From Pacificimonas sp963710205 (GTDB lineage: Bacteria > Pseudomonadota > Alphaproteobacteria > Sphingomonadales > Sphingomonadaceae): a stretch of 64,000 nucleotides of DNA. Position numbers and translations under genes: made by a program. Location: positions 1 through 64,000 of the forward strand of contig CAVPZG010000007.1 in assembly GCA_963710205.1 (NCBI GenBank), written 5' to 3'. A model generated the notes under the pieces. It searched no databases. It worked only from the letters and a program-made list of their open reading frames with translations, and had not been told where the DNA came from. Below, piece after piece: positions 42,973 through 52,300 of the stretch (its first letter is position 1; every line of letters begins with the position of its first letter).

Positions 42973-45066
42973 ATGAGTTCCACGATGCCGCGCCTCGCGC
43001 TGTTCGCCTCCGTTGCCGTTCTTCCGCTGACGGCATCGCACGCCGCCGTCCTCGACGCCGGGGCGCAGCCGGAGCGCGACTATCTGCCGCCGGAGATCGT
43101 CGTGACGGGCGCGCGTGAGGGCTATGGCCTTGCCGATGGAGCGAGCGCGACCAAGACCAAGACACGGCTGATCGACGTCCCGCAGGGCGTCAGCTTCATC
43201 ACCGCCGACCAGCTGGAGGATCAGTCGATCCGCCAGCTGAACGAAGCCCTGCGCTATATTCCGGGCGTCAGCCTGGAAACCGGCGAAGGCCACCGCGACG
43301 AGGTCTTCATCCGCGGTCAGGAGACGAGCGCGGATTTCTACCTCGACGGGCTGCGCGACGACGCGCAATATTACCGCCCGCTCTACAATGTGGAGCGTGT
43401 CGAGGTGCTGAAGGGCGCGAACGCGCTGATCTTTGGCCGGGGCGCGGGCGGCGGCGCGATCAACCGCGTGTCGAAGACGGCCAATACGGGCACGTCGATC
43501 CTTGCCGGGCAGGCGTCGGTGGACAGTTTCGGGGCATTTGCGCTGCTGGGCGACGTCAATCAGCCGCTTGCGGACGGCGTCGCGGCGCGGCTCAACGGCA
43601 CCTATGAGGAATTCGACAGCCACAGGGATTTCTATGAGGGGCGGTTCATCGGCATCTCCCCCACGCTGGGCGCGGAGCTGGGGCCTGATACGCGCCTGAA
43701 TGTCACCTATTCCTATGACGACGACCGCCGCGTGACGGATCGCGGCGTCCCCGCGCTGGACGGCGGCCCTCTGACCGGATTCGACGAGACGTTTTTCGGC
43801 GACGCCGATTTCAACCAGTCGCGCGCGAAGGTGCATATCGCGCGGGCGCGGATGGATCACGAACTGGCCGAGGGCCTGGATGTCAATGCGACCGTGCAAT
43901 ATGCGAATTACGGCAAGATCTACGCCAACATCCTGCCGACGGGCACGGACGGCGAGACGGTCACGCTTGGCGGGTATGAGGATACGACCGACCGCGAGAA
44001 CCTGATCGGTCAGGCCAACCTCATATGGACGGCCGAGGCGGGTAGCGTGAAATCGACCCTCCTCGCCGGGATCGAGGGGACACGGCAGGATACCCAGAAT
44101 GCCCGGCGCAACGTCACGTTCACGGACACGAACAGCGCGCCGCTGGCGGATCGCATCGACGTCCCCGCCTTTACGTTGGCCCCAACGAGCCGCTCGCGCG
44201 ACAGCGAGCTGACGACGCTATCCCTTTACGTGCAGGAACAGCTGTTTATCGGCGATCATGTCGAGCTGATCGCAGGCCTGCGCTGGGACCGGTTCGACCT
44301 TGAGACCGCCGACCTGATTTCCGGCACGCCCGGCGACCGGACGGACGAGCGGGTAAGCCCGCGCGGCGGCATCATCGTGAAGCCGATCGAGACCCTGTCC
44401 GTTTATGCAAGCTATGCCGAGAGCTTTCTGCCGCAGGCGGGCGACCAGTTCCTGATCCTGTCGCCCGGCGACAGCGGCCTCGAACCGGAAAAATTCACGA
44501 ACTACGAGCTGGGCCTGAAATGGGCACCAATGAACGACATGCTGGTGACAGCGGCGGTGTTCCGGCTGGACCGTACGAACACGACCGCACCCGATCCCGA
44601 CAACAGCGGGCTGAGAGTGCAGACCGGCGAGAGCCGCGTCGAAGGCTTCGAGATCGGCGCGGCGGGCAAGATCACCGATTTCTGGAAAGCCAATCTGGGC
44701 TATGCCTATCTGGACGGCGAATTGAGGACAGAGTCCGATTTCGGCGCGGCGGGCGCGCGGCTGCAGCAGCTGCCGAAGCACCAGATCACGGCATGGAACC
44801 GGTTCGACCTAAACGACACCATCGGCCTTGGCCTGGGAGTCATCCACCAGAGCAGCCAGTTCGCCAGCTTTTCGAACACGGTGACGCTGCCATCCTACTG
44901 GCGGGTCGACGCAGCGGCCTATTACACGGTGAACGACCATGTCAGCGTGCAGCTCAACATCGAGAACCTGTTCGACGAGAGCTATTATCCGAGCGCCCAT
45001 GGCAACAACAATATCCAGCCCGCCGAACCGTTCAGCGCGCGGGTCGGCGTGAGGCTGGAACTGTAA
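42973..45066 (+). CDS. TonB-dependent siderophore receptor
   Basis: 697 residues with a signal peptide (LALFASVAVLPLTASHAAVL). The plug has EIVVTGAREGYGLADG (TonB box region), RLIDVPQGVSFITADQ and VERVEVLKGANALIFGRGAG, a pattern of the FhuA/FpvA/catecholate group. The barrel ends FSARVGVRLEL. The preceding Fur-like box supports a role in iron uptake through the outer membrane. The particular siderophore is unknown, and no biosynthesis or ABC transporter genes lie nearby. Confidence 0.92.
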   Translation: MSSTMPRLALFASVAVLPLTASHAAVLDAGAQPERDYLPPEIVVTGAREGYGLADGASATKTKTRLIDVPQGVSFITADQLEDQSIRQLNEALRYIPGVSLETGEGHRDEVFIRGQETSADFYLDGLRDDAQYYRPLYNVERVEVLKGANALIFGRGAGGGAINRVSKTANTGTSILAGQASVDSFGAFALLGDVNQPLADGVAARLNGTYEEFDSHRDFYEGRFIGISPTLGAELGPDTRLNVTYSYDDDRRVTDRGVPALDGGPLTGFDETFFGDADFNQSRAKVHIARARMDHELAEGLDVNATVQYANYGKIYANILPTGTDGETVTLGGYEDTTDRENLIGQANLIWTAEAGSVKSTLLAGIEGTRQDTQNARRNVTFTDTNSAPLADRIDVPAFTLAPTSRSRDSELTTLSLYVQEQLFIGDHVELIAGLRWDRFDLETADLISGTPGDRTDERVSPRGGIIVKPIETLSVYASYAESFLPQAGDQFLILSPGDSGLEPEKFTNYELGLKWAPMNDMLVTAAVFRLDRTNTTAPDPDNSGLRVQTGESRVEGFEIGAAGKITDFWKANLGYAYLDGELRTESDFGAAGARLQQLPKHQITAWNRFDLNDTIGLGLGVIHQSSQFASFSNTVTLPSYWRVDAAAYYTVNDHVSVQLNIENLFDESYYPSAHGNNNIQPAEPFSARVGVRLEL

Positions 45067-45185
45067 AGGGCATGTGAGGAGCTATCCGGGCTTTAGATTT
45101 ACCATGCGGCTCGTGTTTCCCACGTTCCGACGGCAATGGGGTGGGAACCAGACGTTAGCACGGACGGGCAAAATTCAGCGAAACG

Positions 45186-45836
45186 TCAGACTCCGTTCAG
45201 ATATATTTCGGTCACGCCCCAGAAATTGCTAACTGCATGAACAAGTATGACGGGCAAAAGCTTGCGATCAAACAAAAGATATAGTGCGCCCAACAAGACA
45301 GCGAACAGCCCTGTCGATAAACCACCCGCAGCATTTTGATAAAGGTGACCGATCGCAAACGCGATTGATGATATGGCTACGAGCGGTATCGCTGCGACCG
45401 CACCGAAGAGATTAACTCCCCAACCGATAAAGAAGCCCCGGAACGCAATTTCCTCGACGATCCCGCCAAATATCATCGCGATGATTAGAAGCTCGATATA
45501 GGCACCCGTATCACCGGTGACGTCCGAAAATTGAGAGAGATCTATTTTCGTCCCTGTCAAATACTCGGCGAGCGTATCCATCGCCGGATTTGCCACTAAC
45601 CCAACAAATGTCCCAATAACCAATCCGATAATTATGGTTATGGTCCAATTTTTGTAGACCATTTGAAAAACAGACAGGCGAGCAGATTGGCTAAGCAAAA
45701 GGATAAGCGCGGTCGAGCCGAGCCACAATATTGCGGTCAGGTCAGTCTCGAAGAGCAAGGGCAGGAGTGGGAGTAACCACAAGAGCCAGAGCGACCAATT
45801 TGGCCAACGCGCAATTGGATCGAAAAGGAGCTTCAT
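45186..45836 (-). CDS. CPBP-family intramembrane metalloprotease
   Basis: From ATG 45836 (MKLLFDPIARWPNW) the product has 216 residues and about six membrane segments. CPBP motifs: GGIVEEIAFRGFFIGW (motif 1, Glu-Glu and Arg), FAIGHLYQNAAGG (motif 2, His) and ILVHAVSNFWG (motif 3, His-Asn). These Abi/Rce1-like proteases cleave in the membrane; roles range from bacteriocin self-immunity to signalling. The base composition is more AT-rich than its surroundings, suggesting transfer. It is divergent from the acyl-CoA dehydrogenase gene. Confidence 0.9.
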   Translation of the reverse strand: MKLLFDPIARWPNWSLWLLWLLPLLPLLFETDLTAILWLGSTALILLLSQSARLSVFQMVYKNWTITIIIGLVIGTFVGLVANPAMDTLAEYLTGTKIDLSQFSDVTGDTGAYIELLIIAMIFGGIVEEIAFRGFFIGWGVNLFGAVAAIPLVAISSIAFAIGHLYQNAAGGLSTGLFAVLLGALYLLFDRKLLPVILVHAVSNFWGVTEIYLNGV

Positions 45837-45937
45837 GGCAGCCGAATACATCGTCCCACGAAGGTCCGCAATCGGGTCGAAAGCCGCCTTACAGAGACGC
45901 TGGCCAGCCGCCGCGCCGCTCTGCTAGGAGCGGTGGC

Positions 45938-47080
45938 ATGAACCAGTTCGACCTAAACGACGACCAGCGCGCCATTCAGGATGTCGCGCGGAAATTCACT
46001 GCGGACCGCATCACGCCCCATGCGGCGGAATGGGACGAGAACCATCATTTCCCGCGCGATGTCGTGAAGGAAGCGGCGGAGCTGGGCTTTGGCGCGATTT
46101 ACGTTTCCGAGGAGTCCGGCGGCATCGGGCTGGGGCGGCTGGAGGCGGCGCTGATCATGGAGGCGATGGCCTATGGCTGTCCGTCCACGAGCGCGTTCAT
46201 ATCCATTCACAACATGGCGTCATGGATGATCGACCGCTTTGGGTCGGATGCCGTGAAGGCGAAATACCTCCCGTCCCTGGTCACCTGCGACCGTATCGCG
46301 AGCTATTGCCTGACGGAACCCGGATCGGGCTCCGACGCCGCGGCGCTGAAGACGACGGCACGACGGGACGGCGAACATTATGTGCTGAACGGGTCGAAGC
46401 AGTTCATCTCGGGCGCGGGCGAGAATGAAGTCTATGTCGTCATGGTCCGCACAGGCGAGGACGGGCCGAAGGGCATCAGCTGTGTCGTCGTCGAAAAGGA
46501 CATGCCGGGCGTGTCATTCGGCGCGAACGAAAAGAAGCTGGGCTGGCGGTCGCAGCCGACACGCCAGGTCATCTTTGAGGATGTGCGCGTGCCGGTCGGA
46601 AACCGCGTCGGCGGCGAAGGCGAGGGCTTCCGTATCGCCATGATGGGCCTGGATGGCGGACGGCTCAACATCGGCGCCTGCTCGCTGGGCGGGGCCGAGC
46701 GCTGTCTGGACGAGGCCGTCGCCTATACGAAGGACAGGAAGCAGTTCGGGAAAGCCATTGCCGATTTCCAGAACACGCAGTTCATGCTGGCCGACATGGA
46801 GACCGATCTGCAGGCTGCCCGCGCCCTCCTTTATATGGCGGCGGCGAAGGTCACGGCCAACGCGCCCGACAAGACCCGCTTTGCCGCGATGGCGAAACGG
46901 CTGGCGACCGACAACGGGTCAAAGATCGTCAACGACGCGCTGCAACTGTTCGGCGGCTATGGCTATCTGCAGGACTATCCCATCGAACGGTTCTGGCGCG
47001 ACCTGCGCGTGCATTCGATCCTGGAGGGGACCAACCAGGTCATGCGAATGATCGTGGGCCGGGACATGCTGCGGCAATAG
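45938..47080 (+). CDS. Acyl-CoA dehydrogenase, isobutyryl-CoA type likely
   Basis: ATG 45938 follows TAGGAG; the open frame before it overlaps the CPBP gene and is not coding. 380 residues, normal for the family: YCLTEPGSGSDAAALKTTA (FAD/substrate site), QFGKAIADFQNTQFMLADME, and the catalytic Glu in LRVHSILEGTNQVMRMIVGR. It introduces a double bond in a CoA thioester with FAD. The nearby mmsA and enoyl-CoA hydratase make isobutyryl-CoA (valine pathway) the best guess for the substrate. Confidence 0.92.
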   Translation: MNQFDLNDDQRAIQDVARKFTADRITPHAAEWDENHHFPRDVVKEAAELGFGAIYVSEESGGIGLGRLEAALIMEAMAYGCPSTSAFISIHNMASWMIDRFGSDAVKAKYLPSLVTCDRIASYCLTEPGSGSDAAALKTTARRDGEHYVLNGSKQFISGAGENEVYVVMVRTGEDGPKGISCVVVEKDMPGVSFGANEKKLGWRSQPTRQVIFEDVRVPVGNRVGGEGEGFRIAMMGLDGGRLNIGACSLGGAERCLDEAVAYTKDRKQFGKAIADFQNTQFMLADMETDLQAARALLYMAAAKVTANAPDKTRFAAMAKRLATDNGSKIVNDALQLFGGYGYLQDYPIERFWRDLRVHSILEGTNQVMRMIVGRDMLRQ

Positions 47081-47158
47081 CCCCGACCGATGGCGTCACG
47101 GCCCTTATTCAGGCGATGACGGTCCGGAACGGGGTATGGCCCCCTTAAAAAATGAAAA

Positions 47159-47181
47159 GCCGCCCTCTTGACGAGGACGGC
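47159..47181. terminator. Bidirectional terminator
   Basis: GCCGCCCTC (47159-47167) pairs with GAGGACGGC (47173-47181) apart from one mismatch, followed by CTTTCC; upstream AAAAAATGAAAA gives a good T run on the minus strand. It separates the convergent acyl-CoA dehydrogenase and PEP-CTERM genes. Confidence 0.7.
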
Positions 47182-47205
47182 CTTTCCTGAACGATGCATT
47201 GCGGC

Positions 47206-47877
47206 TTAGGCAGACTGTTTCCGCCTGCGGCCCGCGATCAGGCCCATCATGCCAAGACCAAAAAGTCCAAGCGCGGCAGGTGCCGGCACATCGACGGCGT
47301 CGGGCGTGCCCTCGACAAGAATGTCGTCGACCTGGGCATACCAGTCGAAGTCGCCTGTATTGGGGTCGTAATGACGCCAGCGCAGGTTTACGCTGGTTTC
47401 CCCGAGGAAGGCATCGAGGTCGAGAATGACATCCTCACCGGGCGCGTCAAAGAAAGTGCCATGGTCCTCGTTCCAGCTGAGCAGCGTCAGCCAGCTGGCA
47501 CCGCCGTCGAGGGAAATGTCCACGTCGAGGAAATCGAGAAACGCGAAATTCTGGTAATTGACGGTATAGCTGAGCTGGGCGTCCGAGAAGCCGGCGAGGC
47601 TGAATGTGGAACTGATCAGGCTGGCGTCATATTCCGCCGTACCGAAACAGTCGCTGCACACCATCGCCGCGAGGCCGGAGCCGTTCGTGTAATTGCCCTC
47701 GCCCCAGAAGGTGTTGGTGTCCCAGCCAACGCCGTTCCCCTCCGCATCGACGGTGGTCCAGTCGCCCGGAATACCCCCCTCGAAATCCTCGGACAGAATG
47801 ACGGCGCCATTGGCGGCCGACGATGCAAGCATGGCGGCGGCCAGACCGAATGCCGCGAATACTGAACGCGTTTTCAT
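47206..47877 (-). CDS. PEP-CTERM protein with choice-of-anchor J-like domain
   Basis: 223 residues: signal peptide (SVFAAFGLAAAMLASSAANG), then ILSEDFEGGIPGDWTTVDAE and WDTNTFW, which match the start of the choice-of-anchor J domain, a beta-sandwich (WLTLLSWNEDHGTFF, RWRHYDPN), and the tail VPAPAALGLFGLGMMGLIAG followed by RRRKQSA. The tail is the exosortase sorting signal seen in many sphingomonads, so the protein should be delivered to the cell surface or exopolysaccharide. It is the second such protein in the window. Confidence 0.85.
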   Translation of the reverse strand: MKTRSVFAAFGLAAAMLASSAANGAVILSEDFEGGIPGDWTTVDAEGNGVGWDTNTFWGEGNYTNGSGLAAMVCSDCFGTAEYDASLISSTFSLAGFSDAQLSYTVNYQNFAFLDFLDVDISLDGGASWLTLLSWNEDHGTFFDAPGEDVILDLDAFLGETSVNLRWRHYDPNTGDFDWYAQVDDILVEGTPDAVDVPAPAALGLFGLGMMGLIAGRRRKQSA

Positions 47878-48037
47878 GATAATTTCCCCTTAAGCGTTGC
47901 AACTCAGGCAGCTGATGACAAGAACACAGACGCGCTGAACAAAACTCACGAGCAACTGCCAACCCATGATAGCAATATCGGACATGCAAGAACTGGGCCT
48001 AAGTTACAGTAATCAAAGGTCTCTTGCACTTATCGAC

Positions 48038-48053
48038 GTTACGGTTCTGTAAC
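48038..48053. promoter_or_regulatory. Palindrome upstream of the enoyl-CoA hydratase gene
   Basis: GTTAC (48038-48042) and GTAAC (48049-48053) form an inverted repeat around GGTTCT, about 120 bp before the enoyl-CoA hydratase start. It may be an operator for this gene or the divergent PEP-CTERM gene. The 296-bp region (47878-48173) otherwise holds no gene. Confidence 0.35.
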
Positions 48054-48173
48054 ATCGGCGAAGTTGTAAAGCGTACCGACACAAGGGACGGCGCCGTGCA
48101 GATTGAGGTGGTTTAGAGGACCAGTACCGTTTAAGCGGTTCGTAACTCACGAAATTCAGGAGGATTTATCGCC

Positions 48174-48947
48174 ATGGGGTATGAAACCATTCTCGTCGAG
48201 CAGAGAGATGCCGTCACGCTTGTGACCTTTGACCGGCCAAAGGCGCTCAACGCGCTGTCGAGCGCCGTTCTGGCCGACCTGACCAAGGCCTTTGCCGCCT
48301 ATGATGCGGATGACAGCCAGCATTGCCTGGTGCTGACGGGATCGGACCGGGCGTTCGCGGCGGGGGCGGATATCAAGGAGATGGCGCCGCAGTCGTTCGG
48401 CGACATGTATGGTTCGAACTTCTTTGCCGGGTGGGAGAATGTCACCCGCACGCGCAAGCCCTGGATCGCGGCGGTGGCTGGCTATGCGCTGGGCGGCGGG
48501 TGCGAGGTGGCCATGATGGCGGACATCCTGATCGCCGCCGATAGCGCGGTCTTTGGACAGCCGGAAATCAAGCTGGGCGTCATTCCGGGCATGGGCGGAT
48601 CGCAGCGGCTGACCCATGCCATCGGCAAGGCGAAGGCCATGGAAATGATCCTGACCGGCCGGAACATGAAGGCGGACGAGGCGCTGAAGTCGGGACTGGT
48701 TGCGAAAGTCGTGCCCGCGGATGACCTGCTTGACGAAGCCATGAAGATGGCGGCGACGATCGCCGCGATGCCGCCGCTGGCCGCGATGGCCGCGAAAGAA
48801 GCCGTCAATGCCGCCTATGAAATGACGCTGGCCCAGGGCGTGACCTTCGAGCGGCGCGTCTTTCATGGGCTGTTCGGAACGGAAGACCAGAAGGAGGGCA
48901 TGGCAGCCTTCGCCGAAAAGCGTCCGGGCGATTTCAAGGGACGCTAA
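48174..48947 (+). CDS. Enoyl-CoA hydratase
   Basis: 257 residues of the crotonase family, preceded by a strong AGGAGG. The oxyanion-hole segments are FAAGADIKEMAP and VAGYALGGGCEVAMMADILI, and the two catalytic Glu are at the expected places (GGGCEVAMM and GQPEIKLGVIPGMGGSQRL). It hydrates 2-enoyl-CoA; with the acyl-CoA dehydrogenase and mmsA it fits valine breakdown, though general beta-oxidation is possible. It is convergent with the DedA gene, their ends overlapping by 4 nt. Confidence 0.93.
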   Translation: MGYETILVEQRDAVTLVTFDRPKALNALSSAVLADLTKAFAAYDADDSQHCLVLTGSDRAFAAGADIKEMAPQSFGDMYGSNFFAGWENVTRTRKPWIAAVAGYALGGGCEVAMMADILIAADSAVFGQPEIKLGVIPGMGGSQRLTHAIGKAKAMEMILTGRNMKADEALKSGLVAKVVPADDLLDEAMKMAATIAAMPPLAAMAAKEAVNAAYEMTLAQGVTFERRVFHGLFGTEDQKEGMAAFAEKRPGDFKGR

Positions 48948-49552
48948 ACCGGCGACTTGTCCGTGAATGTGATCAGGCGGTAGAGATAGACAAGGATCAT
49001 CAGGACAATGACGGCGAGCGAAGCGGGGCCGAGATATTTGTCAATGACGGCATAGTCGCCGCCAAGGCTGTAGCCCACCCAGGCAAGACCCGCGTTCCAG
49101 ATCGTTACGCCCGCCAGTGTCAGCGGCAGAAACGTGCGGAGCGACATGGCGAAGATGCCTGCGGGAACCGAAATCAGGGTGCGGATCGTCGGGACGCAGC
49201 GGCCGATGAAAATGGCCCAGCGCCCGCCCCTGTCGAACCAGCGGTCTATCTTTGCGATGTCGCGCTGCCCAAGCGTCAGCCACCGGCCATGACGGGCGGC
49301 GAAGCTGCGCAGGCGCGCTTCTGAAAACCAGCGGCCGACATAATACCAGAAGGTCATGCCGACGGTCGATCCGAGGCTGCCCGCGACAATGACCCCGACC
49401 AGGGACAGTTCCGGCTGCTGCGCCGCGGTGTAGCCCGCCAGCGGCATGATGACCTCTGACGGAATGGGGGGAAACAGATTTTCGAGAAACATGAGGAAGG
49501 CGATGCCCGGATAGCCTGCCTGCGTGATAAGCTGTTCGATCCAGGCCGTCAT
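48944..49552 (-). CDS. DedA-family membrane protein
   Basis: 202 residues with the DedA (SNARE-associated/VTT) pattern: FLMFLENLFPPIPSEVIMPL, GSTVGMTFWYYVGRWFSEAR, then FDRGGRWAIFIGRCVPTIRT and a membrane-rich end (YLGPASLAVIVLMILVYLYR). The conserved Glu, Pro and Arg residues are present. DedA proteins are inner-membrane transporters or flippases needed for envelope homeostasis (undecaprenyl phosphate recycling in some). Confidence 0.93.
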   Translation of the reverse strand: MTAWIEQLITQAGYPGIAFLMFLENLFPPIPSEVIMPLAGYTAAQQPELSLVGVIVAGSLGSTVGMTFWYYVGRWFSEARLRSFAARHGRWLTLGQRDIAKIDRWFDRGGRWAIFIGRCVPTIRTLISVPAGIFAMSLRTFLPLTLAGVTIWNAGLAWVGYSLGGDYAVIDKYLGPASLAVIVLMILVYLYRLITFTDKSPV

Positions 49553-49586
49553 GCGGGGTGAACGCGCCGCCTGTCAAAAGGCTGCG

Positions 49587-51560
49587 TCAGAGGCCAGCGA
49601 CGCGAAGCGCGGTGCTTTCATCCAGAAATGCGGACAGTTTCGCCGCATCCATCGGACGGGCGAAGAAGAAGCCCTGCATGTTGCGGCAGCCGAGGCCGCG
49701 CAGGATCTGGATCTGGCCAGAGGTTTCCGTCCCCTCGACGATGCAGTCGAGACCGAGGGTGGCGCACAGGTCGACGACGCTTTTGATGATGTTGCGGCTG
49801 GTGGTTTCCGCCTCAAGATCGGACATGAAGGCGCGGTCGATCTTCAGCTTGTCGAGGGGCAGCCGGTGCACATAGCTGAGGCTGGAGAAACCGGAACCAA
49901 AATCGTCGAGCGCGACCGAAGCGCCAAGCCGCTTGAGGGCGCCCAGGGTGCGGTTGGCCTGATCGAAATCCTGCATGACGGCGGTTTCGGTGACTTCGAA
50001 TTCCAGCCGTGGCCACGGGAATTCGCTGGCGGTCACAATGGCGCTGAGGCGCTCGGCGGTATCGGGGGCGGTAATGTCGTGCGCGGAAAGATTGAAGGAC
50101 AGGCGGATATGCTCCGGCCAGGTCTTCGCCTCGGTCAGCGCCTTGCCGAGCAATATGTCCGTGACATGGTTGATGTTGCCGGTGCGTTCGGCGGCGGGCA
50201 CGAAAATCGATGGCGCGATGGTGCCCAGCTTTGGACTGGACCAGCGGGCCAGCGCCTCGAACGAAAGAACCTCGCCGGTATCGACGTCGATGACGGGCTG
50301 GAAAACAAGCGAAAGTTCACGTTCCAGATCGGCGGTGCGGAGGATCTGCTCGATCTCGCTATTCTGGCGGATGGCGGTTTCGTGATGGCTGGTGAAGAGA
50401 ACGGGTGTCCCGCGCGCATGCCGCTTTGCATGATAGAGGGCGTAGTCAGCGCATTCATAAAGATGTTCGGCACTGTCGCCCGCGTCGGCCAGCGATGCGA
50501 AACCGACGGAGCCCGATAGCTGCGCCTTCAGCTCATCGAGCTGGATCGGGCGGCGCAGCGCCATGCAGATATCGACGCCGAGCGCGCGGATGTCGGCATC
50601 GCTCTGGCGACCGATAAGCGTTACGGCAAACTCGTCACCGCCAAGCCGGGCGACGGTGGCAAGGCCGCTGGTGACGGCGCGCAGGCGGTTCGCGATTTCG
50701 ACCAGTACGCGGTCGCCCGCGACATGGCCGTAAACGTCGTTCACGGGCTTGAAACCGTCGAGATCGATAACCCCTACGGTCAGCCGCTCGCCCGTATTGC
50801 GGATGCGGGCCATGGCAAGGCCGAGATCGGCGAAAAAGCGGCGGCGGTTGGCGATCTGCGTCAGGCTGTCGACCTCTGCCAGCAGGGAAACCTCCCGATG
50901 CAGCTGTTCCAGCTTTTGCTGTTTGTCCATCAGGCTGGTGCGGGAATCGATCAGCGCCTCAAAATCGCGATAGTTGTGGAGAAGCACAAGGATCATGGCG
51001 ATCGTGACGAGCGCCACATTCATGGCGATCAGGCGGAACGCCAGCTGGTCCTGCATCCCGAAAAAGATGACGAACGGAACAAGCACGATGGCCGTCAGCA
51101 GCAGCGCCGCCTGCCGCACATGCATCAGGCAGAATATGCAGGAAATGACCGTGATCGACATGTAGTAGGCGACGTGCATCCGCGCATAGGGATCGCCATG
51201 TTCAAAGAGCGCGAGCGCCCAGACCATGAACCCCGTGCCAAGGATACCGGCGACGCGGACAACACCCCTAAGGCTGTGGATCGCCGTCTCGCTGGTAATG
51301 CTGTCACGACGCGACCGCAGCCAGACATAGATGCGTATGATGCTGGCAAGGCTGAGCAATCCGGGAACCGCGAGCGTCAGCACGTCCGGCGCATGGCCGT
51401 AGAAATTGATGGCAAGCGCGGCGGAGCTGGCCAGCGTGACCAGGTACATGAGCGGAATCTGACTGTGAAAGGCGCGCATCTGCGCGCCCAGCAATTCAGG
51501 GTTGCTGTCATCAATCCTGAACAGGCCGGACAGAGATGCTATCAGCCGCTTCATATCCAT
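49587..51560 (-). CDS. Membrane GGDEF-EAL protein (c-di-GMP turnover)
   Basis: 657 residues. About six N-terminal membrane segments (residues 35-190) are followed by a short coiled coil, a GGDEF domain with intact RLGGDEFAVT, and an EAL domain with intact EAL (SFEALARW), FNLSAHD, EVTETAV, DDFGSGFSSLS, KIDRAF, EGTET and MQGFF. Both diguanylate cyclase and phosphodiesterase activities are therefore possible. It is monocistronic by position. The membrane part is not a named sensor that I recognise. Confidence 0.93.
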   Translation of the reverse strand: MDMKRLIASLSGLFRIDDSNPELLGAQMRAFHSQIPLMYLVTLASSAALAINFYGHAPDVLTLAVPGLLSLASIIRIYVWLRSRRDSITSETAIHSLRGVVRVAGILGTGFMVWALALFEHGDPYARMHVAYYMSITVISCIFCLMHVRQAALLLTAIVLVPFVIFFGMQDQLAFRLIAMNVALVTIAMILVLLHNYRDFEALIDSRTSLMDKQQKLEQLHREVSLLAEVDSLTQIANRRRFFADLGLAMARIRNTGERLTVGVIDLDGFKPVNDVYGHVAGDRVLVEIANRLRAVTSGLATVARLGGDEFAVTLIGRQSDADIRALGVDICMALRRPIQLDELKAQLSGSVGFASLADAGDSAEHLYECADYALYHAKRHARGTPVLFTSHHETAIRQNSEIEQILRTADLERELSLVFQPVIDVDTGEVLSFEALARWSSPKLGTIAPSIFVPAAERTGNINHVTDILLGKALTEAKTWPEHIRLSFNLSAHDITAPDTAERLSAIVTASEFPWPRLEFEVTETAVMQDFDQANRTLGALKRLGASVALDDFGSGFSSLSYVHRLPLDKLKIDRAFMSDLEAETTSRNIIKSVVDLCATLGLDCIVEGTETSGQIQILRGLGCRNMQGFFFARPMDAAKLSAFLDESTALRVAGL

Positions 51561-51644
51561 CCGAAGGTCTGCCTTTCCGCGCCCGCGATACCGGAGACGC
51601 GCTAAGGAGGCGTTAACACTATCCGGCTGGGACGTTTCGGGACG

Positions 51645-52256
51645 TCAGGAGGCGATGCAGGGTTCCCCGGCGTAGAGCGACTGGATTTTCGCCTGCCCGC
51701 CGCCGCCGTCCATGACGCCCGCAAGGTCACCGATGGTAAAGGCCTCCATGCCGCCAATGCGGGTAAAATCGGGGCTGGCGGCGGCCGTCAGGGCGGCGCG
51801 CGTCATGCCGACATGAATGCCGTTCATCGTCGACAGCGTTTCGCCGCGCTCATCCTGCCGCCAGCCGGCAAAGACATCGTCCTCGAAGCTGAGCGTCAGT
51901 CCGTCGGCATAGACCAGATTGGTCAGGCCGCAGTCATTTTCCGTATCGCGTTCACGCACCGGCTCTCCGCGAATGGGGGTGAGCGCCGCGAGGATGGCGC
52001 GCTCCGCCGTGCCAAAGGCCAGATCCTTCGTGGTTCCCTCCGCAGGATCGACGAGTTGCAGGCCGCCGGTTGCGAGGTGCAGCAGGTAATCCTTCGCAGC
52101 TGTCGGCGCGGCGGGTTCGGCCGCGCGCGGCGCAGGCGCGGCGGCGGGGCGGGTCTGCGCGTCCGGCGCTGGCGCTGCCGGTTCGGACCTGTCGCAAGCG
52201 GACAGGGCCATCATGCCGAACAGCGCGGCGGACAGGATCTGAATGTGACGTGGCAT
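51645..52256 (-). CDS. Lipoprotein of unknown function
   Basis: From ATG 52256 (MPRHIQILSAALFG) the product has 203 residues with a lipoprotein signal ending in LSAC. An Ala/Pro-rich linker (residues 25-55) precedes a globular part with GTAERAILAALTPIRGEPVR, ENDCGLTNLVYADGLTLSFE and GEPCIAS; two cysteines may pair. The sequence resembles uncharacterised sphingomonad lipoproteins. It follows fadD by 44 bp on the same strand and could be cotranscribed. Confidence 0.75.
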   Translation of the reverse strand: MPRHIQILSAALFGMMALSACDRSEPAAPAPDAQTRPAAAPAPRAAEPAAPTAAKDYLLHLATGGLQLVDPAEGTTKDLAFGTAERAILAALTPIRGEPVRERDTENDCGLTNLVYADGLTLSFEDDVFAGWRQDERGETLSTMNGIHVGMTRAALTAAASPDFTRIGGMEAFTIGDLAGVMDGGGGQAKIQSLYAGEPCIAS

Positions 52257-52300
52257 GACGCCCTCCGGCAAATGATTTTACAGCCAACGAGCGCTGCCGC

